Counted from the first letter of the stretch, positions 25,718 to 34,373 are shown. The stretch is 64,000 bases of DNA from SIG78 sp036677805 (GCA_036677805.1 JAVBVS010000004.1:186001-250000); one strand, 5' to 3'. The notes: generated from the sequence alone by a model not told the origin. Translations and numbers: made by a program.

Positions 25718-27009
25718 TTGATGCGATTATCGTCGGCGCGGGACACCGCGCCGTGGGTTATGCCGAATATGCCCGCCGTCATCCGGAGCGGCTGCGGATC
25801 GTCGCGGTCGCCGATCTGCTGCCGGAGCGCCGTGAGTTCATCGCCCGCGAATACGGACTGCCGCCGGAGCGGTGTTTCCCCGATCTTGACGCGCTGCTCC
25901 AAAACGGCCGGATCGGCGCTGTGGCGATCAACGGCACCATGGATTGCGATCATGTGCCGACCACGCTGCCGCTGCTCGCCGCCGGATACGACGTATTGCT
26001 GGAAAAGCCCTTTGCAGTCAACGAGGCCGAATTGGAACAGCTGGCAACGGCGGTCCGGGCAAGCGGGCGGAATGTGATGATCTGCCACGTGCTGCGTTAT
26101 GCGCCGTTTTACGCGGAAATCAAACGGCTGGCGCTCTCCGGCGCGATCGGAGAAATCATTGCAGTCGAAAGTGCCGAGCATGTCAGCTATCACCATTACA
26201 CCATGGGCTTCGTGCGCGGCAAGTGGAGCGAACAGGGACGCTGTGCTTCCAGCTTTCTGCTCCAGAAGTGCTGCCACGACCTCGATCTGATCGCCTGGCT
26301 GAAAAGCGGCGTGGCGCCGGTCGCGGTCGACAGCATGGGATCGCTGGGTTATTTTACGGCCGAACGCGCGCCGCGCGGCTCCGGAACTCATTGCCTGCTG
26401 GATTGCGCGCTCGAACCGGAGTGCGATTTCTCGGTGCGCAAACTCCATCTCGACCATCCGGTGCGCTGGCACGGCTATGTCTGGCCTCAGCTGGCTTATC
26501 TGCCGGGTGCCGATACCCCGGAGCGGCGCGAAGCGGAGCTCCGCCGGCCCGATCATCCTTACAGCCGCTGCGTCTGGAAGTGCGCCAACGACCAGGTCGA
26601 CCGGCAGAGCGTGATGGTTGAATTCGCCGACGGCGCGATCGCTTCCCATCAGATGATCGGCAACACCGCGCGCCCCATGCGCAAACTCCACCTGATTGGC
26701 ACCGACGGCGAAATCGAAGGGGTTTTCGACGACAACCGGTTTGTGCTCCGCCGCCGGGATGTTCGCCCGGAATGCGAATATACCGAAGAGTGGCACGACA
26801 TCGGCGCGCTGGGCGACACCACCGGGGCTTACGGCGACCATGGCGGCGGCGATCTGCGGCTGGTCGAGGATTTCCTGAACCGGGTCGAAGGCAGGCCGAC
26901 CTCGGTCTCCTGTACGGCTTTGGAGGATTCACTGACCGGCCATCGGCTGGTTTTCGCCGCCGAACGGGCCCGCCGCGAAGAGCGGCGCATCCGGATGGCC
27001 GAAAAGTGA
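25714..27009 (+). CDS. Gfo/Idh/MocA-family oxidoreductase with Cys-rich insert
   Basis: 431 residues. Rossmann start IDAIIVGAGHRAVGYAEYARRHPERLRIVAVADLLPERREFIAREYGL, EKPFAVNEAELEQL near residue 95, then the C-terminal beta-sheet domain. A distinctive segment near residues 223-250 (HCLLDCALEPECDF...LHLDHPVRWHGYVWP) has three cysteines in a C-x3-C-x6-C pattern. The same segment is kept in the paralogue at 32979-34277, so a metal or structural role is likely. Family members oxidise or reduce sugars with NAD(P). The ATG overlaps the pseudopilin stop. Confidence 0.9.
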   Translation: MIDAIIVGAGHRAVGYAEYARRHPERLRIVAVADLLPERREFIAREYGLPPERCFPDLDALLQNGRIGAVAINGTMDCDHVPTTLPLLAAGYDVLLEKPFAVNEAELEQLATAVRASGRNVMICHVLRYAPFYAEIKRLALSGAIGEIIAVESAEHVSYHHYTMGFVRGKWSEQGRCASSFLLQKCCHDLDLIAWLKSGVAPVAVDSMGSLGYFTAERAPRGSGTHCLLDCALEPECDFSVRKLHLDHPVRWHGYVWPQLAYLPGADTPERREAELRRPDHPYSRCVWKCANDQVDRQSVMVEFADGAIASHQMIGNTARPMRKLHLIGTDGEIEGVFDDNRFVLRRRDVRPECEYTEEWHDIGALGDTTGAYGDHGGGDLRLVEDFLNRVEGRPTSVSCTALEDSLTGHRLVFAAERARREERRIRMAEK

Positions 27010-27062
27010 CCAGGCATTGCGGTCCGGAATTCAGAAATCCGTCCGGCCGCATTGCATGGTGC

Positions 27063-27088
27063 GGGCACCGGCCTCGCCGCCGGTGCCC
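27063..27088 (+). terminator. Hairpin after Gfo/Idh gene
   Basis: Stem GGGCACCGGC (27063-27072) / GCCGGTGCCC (27079-27088), 6-nt loop, no T-run. Possible termination or 3'-end structure about 55 nt past the stop codon. Confidence 0.45.
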
Positions 27089-27174
27089 TGGTTTGCGCCG
27101 GCGAAACACTTGTTACGCTCCGGGAAACCAAAGATTTTCCGGCTTGAAAATTTGAATTTTCCTTCGCAATCGAA

Positions 27175-27202
27175 TTGACATCTCGGGAAAAGTCGATATA
27201 TT
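27175..27202 (+). promoter_or_regulatory. Promoter of LacI gene (27248)
   Basis: TTGACA (27175-27180), 16-nt spacer, TATATT (27197-27202). Confidence 0.65.
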
Positions 27203-27211
27203 GATCTCGCG

Positions 27212-27226
27212 GTTAAACGTTTTAAC
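27212..27226. promoter_or_regulatory. LacI-type operator, candidate autoregulation
   Basis: GTTAAACGTTTTAAC around an AACGTT core, about 10-24 bp downstream of the -10 box and directly before the LacI gene. It has the CG-centred form of LacI/CcpA-family operators and is imperfect by one base. A perfect related site lies at 28257-28270. Confidence 0.55.
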
Positions 27227-27247
27227 ACTCGGGATGCGGAGTTCGGA

Positions 27248-28213
27248 ATGGTTTCGCTGAAAGACATTGCCCGGGAGCTGGGCGTTTCCGTCGGAACGGT
27301 TTCGATGGCGTTGCGCGGTTCGCCGCGCATCGGCAGGGAAACCGCCAGCCGGGTCAAGGCTCTGGCCGGCGAACTCGGATATATTCCCAATCATTTCGGC
27401 CGCGGTCTGCGGTCGGGCCGCAGTGCGCTGATCGGCTGCCTGGTGTCGTCGCTGCAGGCTTCCTTCATGGCCACCATCGTCGAAGCCATCGGCGCCCGGG
27501 CCGCCGAGGCGCAATACAGCGTCCTGGCCGCCTGGTCGGACGGACGGCGCGAAAAGATGCTTCAAGACCAGCTCGAACTGATGCTGTCCAAAAACATTGA
27601 TGGACTGGTGATCACCAATCCGGTACTGGCTCAGCATCCGGCTCTGCTGGCGCGGCTGAACCGGGCCCAAGTGCCGTTCATCTTCTGTTCCTACCACTGC
27701 GGCGATCAGGGGTATCCGTTTGTGGTGACCGACGATGAGGCCGGAGGGCGTCTTGCCGCCCGGCACCTGCTGGACAATGGCCACCGCGCCATTCTCTGTG
27801 AATTCAGCCACAGTGTGGAGCGGCGGCTCAAAGGCAATCTGGCGGAAATCAACTGCCGGCCGGACGCCAGAAGCTGTGTCTTCCACGATCTGGAGGAGTT
27901 GCCGGTATTGATTGCGGAACAGCGGGCGACCGCGATTGTTTCCTATTCCGACATGCGGGCGATCGACACCATCTATCTGCTGCGGCAGCGCGGCATCCGG
28001 GTTCCGGAGGACGTTTCGATTATCGGTTATGATGATCTCGACCTTGCGGCGCGGCCCGAATTCAATCTTACGACCATCGCCCAGCAGCGGAAGCAACTCG
28101 GCATTGCCGCCGTGGACTATATTTTCGAACGTCTCGGCGGCAATGCGCCGGCCGACCGAATCCTGTTGGCGCCATCCCTGGTCGAGCGCGGCACCGTGCG
28201 CCGGGTCGGCTGA
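27248..28213 (+). CDS. LacI-family transcriptional regulator
   Basis: 321 residues. Helix-turn-helix VSLKDIARELGVSVGTVSMALRGSPRIGRETASRVKALAGELGYIPN at residues 2-48. The sugar-binding domain contains ALIGCLVSSLQASFMATIVEAIG, GGRLAARHLLDNGHRAILCEFS, DVSIIGYDDLDLAARPEFNLTTIAQQRKQLG. GCGGAG lies 6 nt before ATG 27248. CG-centred palindromes sit upstream (27212) and downstream (28257). The MFS transporter at 28592 is the likely target. It may also act on cassette B directly upstream. Confidence 0.94.
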   Translation: MVSLKDIARELGVSVGTVSMALRGSPRIGRETASRVKALAGELGYIPNHFGRGLRSGRSALIGCLVSSLQASFMATIVEAIGARAAEAQYSVLAAWSDGRREKMLQDQLELMLSKNIDGLVITNPVLAQHPALLARLNRAQVPFIFCSYHCGDQGYPFVVTDDEAGGRLAARHLLDNGHRAILCEFSHSVERRLKGNLAEINCRPDARSCVFHDLEELPVLIAEQRATAIVSYSDMRAIDTIYLLRQRGIRVPEDVSIIGYDDLDLAARPEFNLTTIAQQRKQLGIAAVDYIFERLGGNAPADRILLAPSLVERGTVRRVG

Positions 28214-28256
28214 TTTTTTCCGTTGAATTTCATCCGGGGCGCAATGCAATTCATGA

Positions 28257-28270
28257 TTGAAACGTTTCAA
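28257..28270. promoter_or_regulatory. Perfect LacI-type operator palindrome
   Basis: TTGAAACGTTTCAA, a perfect 14-bp palindrome centred on CG, 44 bp after the LacI stop and 18 bp before a 31-codon ORF. It is the classic core shape for LacI-family regulators. No strong promoter is obvious directly at the site. Confidence 0.6.
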
Positions 28271-28288
28271 CAAAAAAAGGATGAGTCC

Positions 28289-28384
28289 ATGAAAATCGGC
28301 CGGTTTAATCCGATCAGCGATGGCGATGTTTTTGAAATCATGAATTACATTCTAAGAAATTATGCGGAGGAATGGGATTTATAA
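28289..28384 (+). CDS. Putative 31-aa peptide
   Basis: ATG 28289 to TAA 28384, with AGGA 7 nt before the start. The peptide begins MKIGRFNPISDGDVFEIMN and ends in an acidic, aromatic tail (YAEEWDL). It is not hydrophobic and I do not recognise it. It follows a perfect LacI-type operator and precedes the MFS promoter. It could be a regulated micropeptide, a leader peptide or the N-terminal remnant of a lost gene. Coding status is uncertain. Confidence 0.35.
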   Translation: MKIGRFNPISDGDVFEIMNYILRNYAEEWDL

Positions 28385-28446
28385 TTCGATTGTGTATTGA
28401 AAAATTGATTTCAAGCGGGATATTTTGCGGAATTTTTCACTCGTTA

Positions 28447-28476
28447 TTGGAAAAAGAAAAGGCTTCATGCTAGAAT
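28447..28476 (+). promoter_or_regulatory. Promoter of MFS transporter gene
   Basis: TTGGAA (28447-28452), 18-nt spacer, TAGAAT (28471-28476), about 115 nt upstream of ATG 28592. Confidence 0.45.
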
Positions 28477-28591
28477 AATGTCGTCGCGGGTTTCACGGCC
28501 GGGCGGTCCGCGATGGCATCGGGGCAGGGGTTGCCGCATTGCTCGGGTCAAGGAATGAAACAAGTTCGGAATATTGCCCCTGAGGTGCCAG

Positions 28592-29950
28592 ATGAATGAG
28601 AATGCCATCGCCGCCGAAACCGCCGGCCGGAAATTGTACCGGGCCGGGACGCTGACTTACACCCCGCTCCAACTGGTCGGATTGTTCGCTTTTCTGTTGA
28701 CCGGCGGCTTCTGCCTTTCGTTTATCGGCGCGGTTCAGGGCGGCGGTCTTTTTACGCTGTCGCTCAACCGTTTTCACGCCGACCCGGTGTTCATCAGCGT
28801 GGTGCTCGGATCAATCCCGGCGGCGCTGAACATGATCGTCTGTCCGATCGTCAGCTTTCGCAGCGACCGCACCCGCAGCCGCTGGGGCCGCCGCAAACCT
28901 TACATTCTGATTTCGGTGCCGTTCATCGCGCTGGCCATTGTCGGGGTTGGCTGGGCGCCTTATTTCGTGAGTCCGGTCAGCGCCATGACCGGGCTGAGCG
29001 CCAATACCGTCGGGCTGGGGCTGTGCGGAATGTTTATCGTGGCCTACAGTTTCTTCACCATGTTCGTCGGTTCGGTCTACTATTATCTGTATGCCGACGT
29101 GGTGCCGGAGTCGCTGATCGGGCGCTTCAATTCCGCTTTTTATCTGGTCGGTTCCGGGGCCGGGGTGTTCTTCAATTTCGCAATCCGCGATTATGTCACG
29201 GATTATCTGCCTTGGATTTACACCTTCGTGGCGCTGGTGGTATTCATCGGCTTTTTGATCATGTGCCTGATGGTCCGGGAGGGGGAATATCCGCCGGTCA
29301 AGGAAGAACTTTCGCCGTTGAAGGCGGCTTATGTCTATTTCCGGGAATGCTTCGCTTCGGACTCCTTCTACTGGTGGTTCTTTACCGCCACGGCCATGAA
29401 CGAAGTCTCGGTGCTGTGCCGCTCGCTGTACAATATTCTTTTCGCCACGCAGGAACTCAGTATCCCGGAAAAGTCATATTTTGAAATCATGGGCTATACC
29501 GGGATTCTGTCGCTGGTGGTATTGCTGCCGCTGGGCTTTCTGGTTGACTATTTCCGTCCGATCCGGATTTATGTGACCGGCATGCTGCTGGTGATCGCCA
29601 CCAATATCTACGGCTTCTTCTTCTGCCACGATTACCTGACTTTCATGATCATTTCCTTCTCGCTCACCTTTGTCTACTGCATTCAGAATGCGAGCACGCT
29701 GCCGCTGTTCATCGAACTTCTGCCCAAGGACCGTTACGGCCAATTCTGTTCGGCGCAGGCGATTTTCCGTTCGGTGATCATGTTCCTGGCCAATGGCGTG
29801 GCCGGATTCTTCATCCTCTGGATGGGAAGTTACCGTTATATTTTCGTCTGGGATGCGATATTCACCATACTGGCGACGGCGGCAATGGTCATGGTCTTCC
29901 GCGGCTGGTACCGCAACGGCGGGCCGAAGGGCTATGTCGCGCCCCGGTAG
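28592..29950 (+). CDS. MFS sugar transporter (GPH/SLC45-like)
   Basis: 452 residues with about 12 hydrophobic segments. The loop 2-3 motif is FRSDRTRSRWGRRKPYILISVP, the arginine-rich signature of glycoside-pentoside-hexuronide and SLC45-like major-facilitator sugar carriers. ATG 28592 has GAGGTG 5 nt upstream. A TTG at 28574 is in frame but weaker. It lies downstream of the LacI regulator and its palindromic sites and ends at a strong terminator. It probably imports a sugar released by the secreted enzymes of the neighbouring cassettes. Confidence 0.9.
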   Translation: MNENAIAAETAGRKLYRAGTLTYTPLQLVGLFAFLLTGGFCLSFIGAVQGGGLFTLSLNRFHADPVFISVVLGSIPAALNMIVCPIVSFRSDRTRSRWGRRKPYILISVPFIALAIVGVGWAPYFVSPVSAMTGLSANTVGLGLCGMFIVAYSFFTMFVGSVYYYLYADVVPESLIGRFNSAFYLVGSGAGVFFNFAIRDYVTDYLPWIYTFVALVVFIGFLIMCLMVREGEYPPVKEELSPLKAAYVYFRECFASDSFYWWFFTATAMNEVSVLCRSLYNILFATQELSIPEKSYFEIMGYTGILSLVVLLPLGFLVDYFRPIRIYVTGMLLVIATNIYGFFFCHDYLTFMIISFSLTFVYCIQNASTLPLFIELLPKDRYGQFCSAQAIFRSVIMFLANGVAGFFILWMGSYRYIFVWDAIFTILATAAMVMVFRGWYRNGGPKGYVAPR

Positions 29951-29976
29951 GCTGACACGGATTTCCGGGAAATGCC

Positions 29977-30010
29977 AACGCCCGTTCCGAAACCGGAACG
30001 GGCGTTTTTG
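29977..30010 (+). terminator. Rho-independent terminator after MFS gene
   Basis: 13-bp stem AACGCCCGTTCCG / CGGAACGGGCGTT, loop AAAC, then TTTTGTTTATT. It also separates the convergent URO-D gene. Confidence 0.9.
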
Positions 30011-30035
30011 TTTATTGGGACAAGTCCCGGAGCGT

Positions 30036-31070
30036 TTAGTACCGGGCCAGCGAGTGAGCCGTGTCCATCATCGCGTGCATATTGACTGCCGGAATGTCGC
30101 GCGGATTCATTTCGCCGGGGGCGAAAATATAACCTCCGCCGGGTTTGCCGACGGCCATGATGCGCCGGACTTCGGCGGCGATGGTTTCGGGATTGCCGCG
30201 CCAGAGCACTTCGATCGGATCGAGGTTGCCGCTGATTGCCTCCTTGCCCCGCGTGGCCTTCCGGACGGCCGCGATGTCCGCCGCCGGACCGATCGACTCG
30301 AAGCTCAACCCGAGCGGCACATGACTGAGCACATGGGGCACCTTGATTTCGCTGTTGTGCATCCACATCATCAGATTGAGCTCCTGTTCGGCATACTGTA
30401 CGAGTTCGCGGGTCACGGCGAAGATATGTTCCTGATACTGCTCCACCGAAAGCAGCCCGCTGAAAGCGTTGCAGTCGCCGAACCAGATCGCATGCGCTCC
30501 GGCCTGCTGCTGGGCCTTGAGGTAGCGCATGTAGAAATCCTTCCACCGCTCCATGGCTTCCCGGAGGAGTCGGGGATCGTCATAGATCAGCAGCATCGAT
30601 TCCTCAATGCCCCAGGCCAGTCCGACCGCCGAAAACGGCGCGGCGATGCTGCCGGTGACCAGCACGTCGTCACCGAATTCCTCGCGCAACCGGCGGATGG
30701 CCTTGAGTTTTTCCGGCATCCGGCCGTCGCGCAGCGGGTCCATGGTCCGGATGCGGTCGAGGCCTTCCCCGACCTTGAGCACGCCGCTGGTGGCGCGCAG
30801 GATGTCGCCATCTCCGGGACAGGCGATGCCGATCGGCTCGAACTCGAAGCAGTCGTCGATCTGCACCCAGGCCCAGTCGTAGTCGAATTCCCGGATGGCG
30901 GCGCTCCAGACTTCATAAATCTTGTCGCCGGATTGACACAACTCCTCATAGCAGTAGCGGCCGTGCCACTTGACATCGAATTCCTCGCTCTGAGCCACGC
31001 AGGGCACCCGGCGGGGCACTCCCTGATTGCGCACCGTCCTGAAATCTTCCACCGCGCCGCGATAAGCCAT
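30036..31070 (-). CDS. Uroporphyrinogen decarboxylase-domain protein (methyltransferase-like)
   Basis: 344 residues. TIM-barrel URO-D family: DYDWAWVQIDDCFEFEPIG, VTGSIAAPFSAVGLAWG, AGAHAIWFGDCNAFSGLLSVEQYQEHIF, MMWMHNSEIKVPHVLSHVPLGLSFES, ISGNLDPIEVLWRGNPETI and GGGYIFAPGEMNPRDIP. The last pattern is shared with corrinoid methyltransferase-type members rather than HemE. It lacks the HemE N-terminus and no haem genes are nearby, so a role in C1 or methylated-compound metabolism is possible but unproven. Start ATG 31070 has AAAGGAA 8 nt upstream. Second gene of an operon with the 31090-31704 gene. Confidence 0.82.
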   Translation of the reverse strand: MAYRGAVEDFRTVRNQGVPRRVPCVAQSEEFDVKWHGRYCYEELCQSGDKIYEVWSAAIREFDYDWAWVQIDDCFEFEPIGIACPGDGDILRATSGVLKVGEGLDRIRTMDPLRDGRMPEKLKAIRRLREEFGDDVLVTGSIAAPFSAVGLAWGIEESMLLIYDDPRLLREAMERWKDFYMRYLKAQQQAGAHAIWFGDCNAFSGLLSVEQYQEHIFAVTRELVQYAEQELNLMMWMHNSEIKVPHVLSHVPLGLSFESIGPAADIAAVRKATRGKEAISGNLDPIEVLWRGNPETIAAEVRRIMAVGKPGGGYIFAPGEMNPRDIPAVNMHAMMDTAHSLARY

Positions 31071-31089
31071 AATCTGGATTCCTTTCCGT

Positions 31090-31704
31090 TCACTGATAAT
31101 ATTCCGTCGTCTCCGTCCAGACGGGACGGTAGAGTGTGAGTTCGGAGTAGCGTACATGGCTCTGGTAAAGCCCGAAGCCGCAATGCCCGGCATGGTCCGG
31201 GGGCAAGGCCATGGCTTCGGGCAAAAGCAACTCGAAAACCACCGCGCCGTCGACCGCGATGAAGTGATGGCGTCCGATGCATCCGGCGACGATCCGGTAT
31301 TCGGCGCCGCCGGTCACCGGGAAGGCCGCCGCTGTGGCGGAGAGGCTGAAATCGGGGACGGTTTCGATGCCGACGCGGTTGCGGAACCAGCCGCCGAGCG
31401 CGCCGAGATAGCCCCGGCCCCACGACTGACCGTCAAGCGCGACGCGGTACCACCAGACCAGATCGTGATCGGAGGGGGCGATCAGCCGGGCGGTGAAGGC
31501 CATCACCACGTCCCCGGTCAGCGCGCGGCGGTAAAAAATCTGGCCGTGGGTTGCCGGTTCGGGGCCGCCGACAATGGCCTCTGGCGCAACGCTCCAATGC
31601 GGCGAACCAACCGCGAGCCATTCCGCGGGGTCGAAGAAGTCGAAATGCCGAATGACTGCGGAATCATTCAGATCGAGGATTTTTCCCTGAAGACGATATT
31701 GCAT
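31090..31704 (-). CDS. Concanavalin-like protein (YesU/DUF1961-like)
   Basis: 204 residues, no signal peptide. The beta-rich sequence contains HGQIFYRRALTGDVVMAFTARLIAPSDHDLVWWYRV, WGRGYLGALGGWFRNRVGIETVPDF, YRIVAGCIGRHHFIAVDGAVVFELLLP and a closing VRYSELTLYRP strand. This is the pattern of small lectin-fold proteins such as Bacillus YesU from pectin-utilisation loci. The family call is by pattern only. ATG 31704 has GGAG close upstream. It is followed after 19 bp by the URO-D gene and is divergent from a GntR/LacI-hybrid regulator. Confidence 0.6.
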   Translation of the reverse strand: MQYRLQGKILDLNDSAVIRHFDFFDPAEWLAVGSPHWSVAPEAIVGGPEPATHGQIFYRRALTGDVVMAFTARLIAPSDHDLVWWYRVALDGQSWGRGYLGALGGWFRNRVGIETVPDFSLSATAAAFPVTGGAEYRIVAGCIGRHHFIAVDGAVVFELLLPEAMALPPDHAGHCGFGLYQSHVRYSELTLYRPVWTETTEYYQ

Positions 31705-31811
31705 GATGCTCCTTTTTCCGGCCGGAATCACGACCGGGCTTGCGTCCTGCGGTTAAGGGAATGCGGCAAACGCGGTTTGTCAAAATGAATTCCGGAGGAA
31801 GGTGAGAGAAA

Positions 31812-32954
31812 GTGCTTGATTTTTCGGCGATTCCGGCTATCTTATCAAAAAGTGTTAAAACCATGAATCAGCCTGAATCATTCGATCACCTGCCGCCGCG
31901 CCGGGCGGTTTACGAGGCCATCCGCCGACAGATTGTCGACGGCCGTCTCGCCGCGGGCGCGACCGTGAAGCCGACCCGGGAGCTGGCCGCCGAGTTCGGC
32001 TGTTCGGCGCCCACGGTCCATTATGCACTGCGCGAACTGGCCGATTCCGGCTATCTGATCCGGCGGCAGGGCGCGCCGACCCGGGTCGGCGCGATGGCGC
32101 GGAGCATCGAGAAAGCGCTCCTTTTCTACAGCGATTTCAGCAACAATCCCTTTCGCGGCCGGTGGTTTTCGGCGATGATGGAGCTGGCGGCGGAACGTAA
32201 GCTGCTCTTGGTCCCGATGCGCATCGAGAATCTGATTTACGATCACCCCGCGGCGACGGACAAGGCGCTGCGCGATTATCTGACGGCGCGGTGGCGCGAG
32301 GGGTTCCGTCATATCATACGGGAACCCCATGCGTTGGAGATTGAAACCGCGCTGGTGGCGGCGTTGGCGCAGTTCGATTTCCAATGCGTCGCGTTCAACG
32401 ATTTCTGGCTCAACGGGTCGGGCCATTCGGCGGTGCGCTGCGATGAGGAATTCGGCTTCTACCGCCTGACCGAACATCTCTACGAGCTGGGGCACCGCCG
32501 CATCCTGCTGCTCGACGACATGCCGGAATGGCCGCGCAACGGGGCGATCGGCGGCTTCCGGCTGGCGCTGGCGCAGCACGGTCTGCCGTTTCACGAAGAA
32601 GACGTGGCCTTTTTCATGCGCAAAGCGCACTGGCGGCCGATGGATCCGGCGCTGATCGGGCGGATTGTCGGCAATTATACGGCGGTGATCTGCACTTACG
32701 ACATCAATGCCTTGCAATTTTTGAACCATCTTCGGGAACATCGGGTTTCCGGCGTGAGCGTGGCCGGATTCGACGGCATGGAGGAGAGCGAAAGCGAGGG
32801 GCTGACTACCATGCGGCAGCCGATCGGGCGGATGATCGCCGCGACGTTCGAGCTGCTCGGCGCGCCGCCGGAGCAGGTCGAAAAGCGTCTCTTCACGCCC
32901 GAACTGTTGTGCCGCGCGTCGACTTTCGCCCCGAAGCGGCCGCCGTCGGTTTGA
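31812..32954 (+). CDS. GntR-HTH / LacI-type sensor hybrid transcriptional regulator
   Basis: 380 residues if started at GTG 31812, which has GGAGG plus AAGGTGAG upstream; or 363 from ATG 31863, which lacks a ribosome binding site but begins nearer the conserved domain. The GntR winged helix is PRRAVYEAIRRQIVDGRLAAGATVKPTRELAAEFGCSAPTVHYALRELADSGYLIRR. The rest is a periplasmic-binding-like sensor (LTEHLYELGHRRILLLDD, VSVAGFDGMEESESEGLTTMRQPIGRM). This AraR-like layout senses sugars. A weak promoter-like pair (TTGATT, 16 nt, TATCTT at 31816-31843) would favour the ATG start. It is divergent from the lectin-fold/URO-D operon. Confidence 0.88.
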   Translation: MLDFSAIPAILSKSVKTMNQPESFDHLPPRRAVYEAIRRQIVDGRLAAGATVKPTRELAAEFGCSAPTVHYALRELADSGYLIRRQGAPTRVGAMARSIEKALLFYSDFSNNPFRGRWFSAMMELAAERKLLLVPMRIENLIYDHPAATDKALRDYLTARWREGFRHIIREPHALEIETALVAALAQFDFQCVAFNDFWLNGSGHSAVRCDEEFGFYRLTEHLYELGHRRILLLDDMPEWPRNGAIGGFRLALAQHGLPFHEEDVAFFMRKAHWRPMDPALIGRIVGNYTAVICTYDINALQFLNHLREHRVSGVSVAGFDGMEESESEGLTTMRQPIGRMIAATFELLGAPPEQVEKRLFTPELLCRASTFAPKRPPSV

Positions 32955-32978
32955 GGCGCGGCGGCCGCCGCTTCCCGG

Positions 32979-34277
32979 CTACCGGGGGGAGAACGGAATC
33001 ACCCGGTTGCTTTGCATGGCCTCGTCGGCCAGAAAGACCAGTTTGTGACCGTTGATCGAGTCGGAGAGGATGGTTCGGGAGATGGAAGTCGGTCGACCGT
33101 CCAGCAGATCGATGAAATCCTCCATCAGTCGCAGATCGCCGCCGCCGTGGCCGCCGAAAACGCCGGCGGTGTCGCCCTGATTGCCGGTGTCGACGCGTTC
33201 GACGGTGAACTCACAATCCGGCCGCAGGTCGCGATGGTAAAGCGAAAAGGCGCTGTCTTCGAAACAACCCATGATTTCGCCCTCGGTGCCGACGATATGG
33301 ACCTTGCGCAGCGCCCGCGGGGTATTGGTGACCATCGCGTGGGTTGCGATTGCGCCGTCGGCGAAGCGGACGGTCACCGCCTGCTGGTCGGCCTGATCGT
33401 AATCGGCGATTTTCCAGACGCATTGCGCATAGGGGTTGCGCGGATCGCGTAGCGCCTTTTCCCGATTTTCCGGGGTGTCGATGCCGTCGACGTATTCGAG
33501 TTCCGGCCAGATGTAGGTGTGCCAGCGCAACGGATGGTTGAGATGGAGCCGCCGCGCCGAATAGTCGCAATGCGCTTCGATCGGGCAGTCGAGCAGGCAG
33601 TGCTTGCCGCTGCCGGCGGGCGCATTTTCGGGGCGGAAAAAGGTGCATCCTCCGGTGCTGGCGACGGAAACCGGATCGACGCCGCTCTGGTACCAGGTCA
33701 GCAAATCGATGTCGTGGCAGCATTTGGCCAGCAGCATGGAGGCGCCGCATTGTTTTTGGCTGCGCCATTTGCCGCGGACATAGCAGCTGGTGTAATGATG
33801 ATAGCTGACGTGTTCGGCGCTCTGGATATGGGTGATGCGCCCGACCGCGCCGTCGAGCAGTTTCCGCTTGACGGCGGCATAGAACGGCGCATAGCGCAGG
33901 ACATGGCAGATCATGACCTGCCGCCCGGTCCGGCGGACCGCCGCATCGAGCCGTTCGAGCTCCGCCAGATTCAGCGCAAAGGGTTTTTCCAGGAGCACAT
34001 CATAACCGGCGGAGAGCAGCGGCAGCGTGGTTTCGACATGGTCGGCATCCATGGTGCCGTTGATCACGCAATCCGCGAGTTTGCCCCGGGCGGCGAGCTC
34101 GGCGGCCGAAGCGAAGCACATTTCCGGCTTCAGACCGTATTTGCGCGCCACAAACTCCCGGCGTTCCGGGTCGGGGTCGGCGACGCCGGCAATCCGGAGT
34201 CGTTCCGGGCGGTAATCGGTGTATTGGGCATAACCGAGTCCGCGGTGGCCGGCGCCGACGATGATAGCTGTTCTCAT
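32979..34277 (-). CDS. Gfo/Idh/MocA-family oxidoreductase with Cys-rich insert (paralogue)
   Basis: 432 residues, clearly paralogous to the enzyme at 25714-27009 along its whole length: TAIIVGAGHRGLGYAQY start, PERREFVARKYGL, EKPFALNLAELERLD, VICHVLRYAPFYAAVK-like core, and the Cys segment HCLLDCPIEAHCDYSARRLHLNHPLRWHTYIWPE. Expected to act on a sugar with NAD(P). It is downstream of the 1093-residue secreted glycosidase-like gene (96-bp gap) and probably belongs to the same transcription unit, repeating the pseudopilin-oxidoreductase association of cassette B. Confidence 0.9.
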   Translation of the reverse strand: MRTAIIVGAGHRGLGYAQYTDYRPERLRIAGVADPDPERREFVARKYGLKPEMCFASAAELAARGKLADCVINGTMDADHVETTLPLLSAGYDVLLEKPFALNLAELERLDAAVRRTGRQVMICHVLRYAPFYAAVKRKLLDGAVGRITHIQSAEHVSYHHYTSCYVRGKWRSQKQCGASMLLAKCCHDIDLLTWYQSGVDPVSVASTGGCTFFRPENAPAGSGKHCLLDCPIEAHCDYSARRLHLNHPLRWHTYIWPELEYVDGIDTPENREKALRDPRNPYAQCVWKIADYDQADQQAVTVRFADGAIATHAMVTNTPRALRKVHIVGTEGEIMGCFEDSAFSLYHRDLRPDCEFTVERVDTGNQGDTAGVFGGHGGGDLRLMEDFIDLLDGRPTSISRTILSDSINGHKLVFLADEAMQSNRVIPFSPR

Positions 34278-34373
34278 GATTTCTGTCTTCTCCTGAAATT
34301 CCCGTCGATGCGAATGGCTTCCGGCGCAGGATTCCTGCGCCGGAAGCGCATGTTGGATATGATTGTCAATCGG

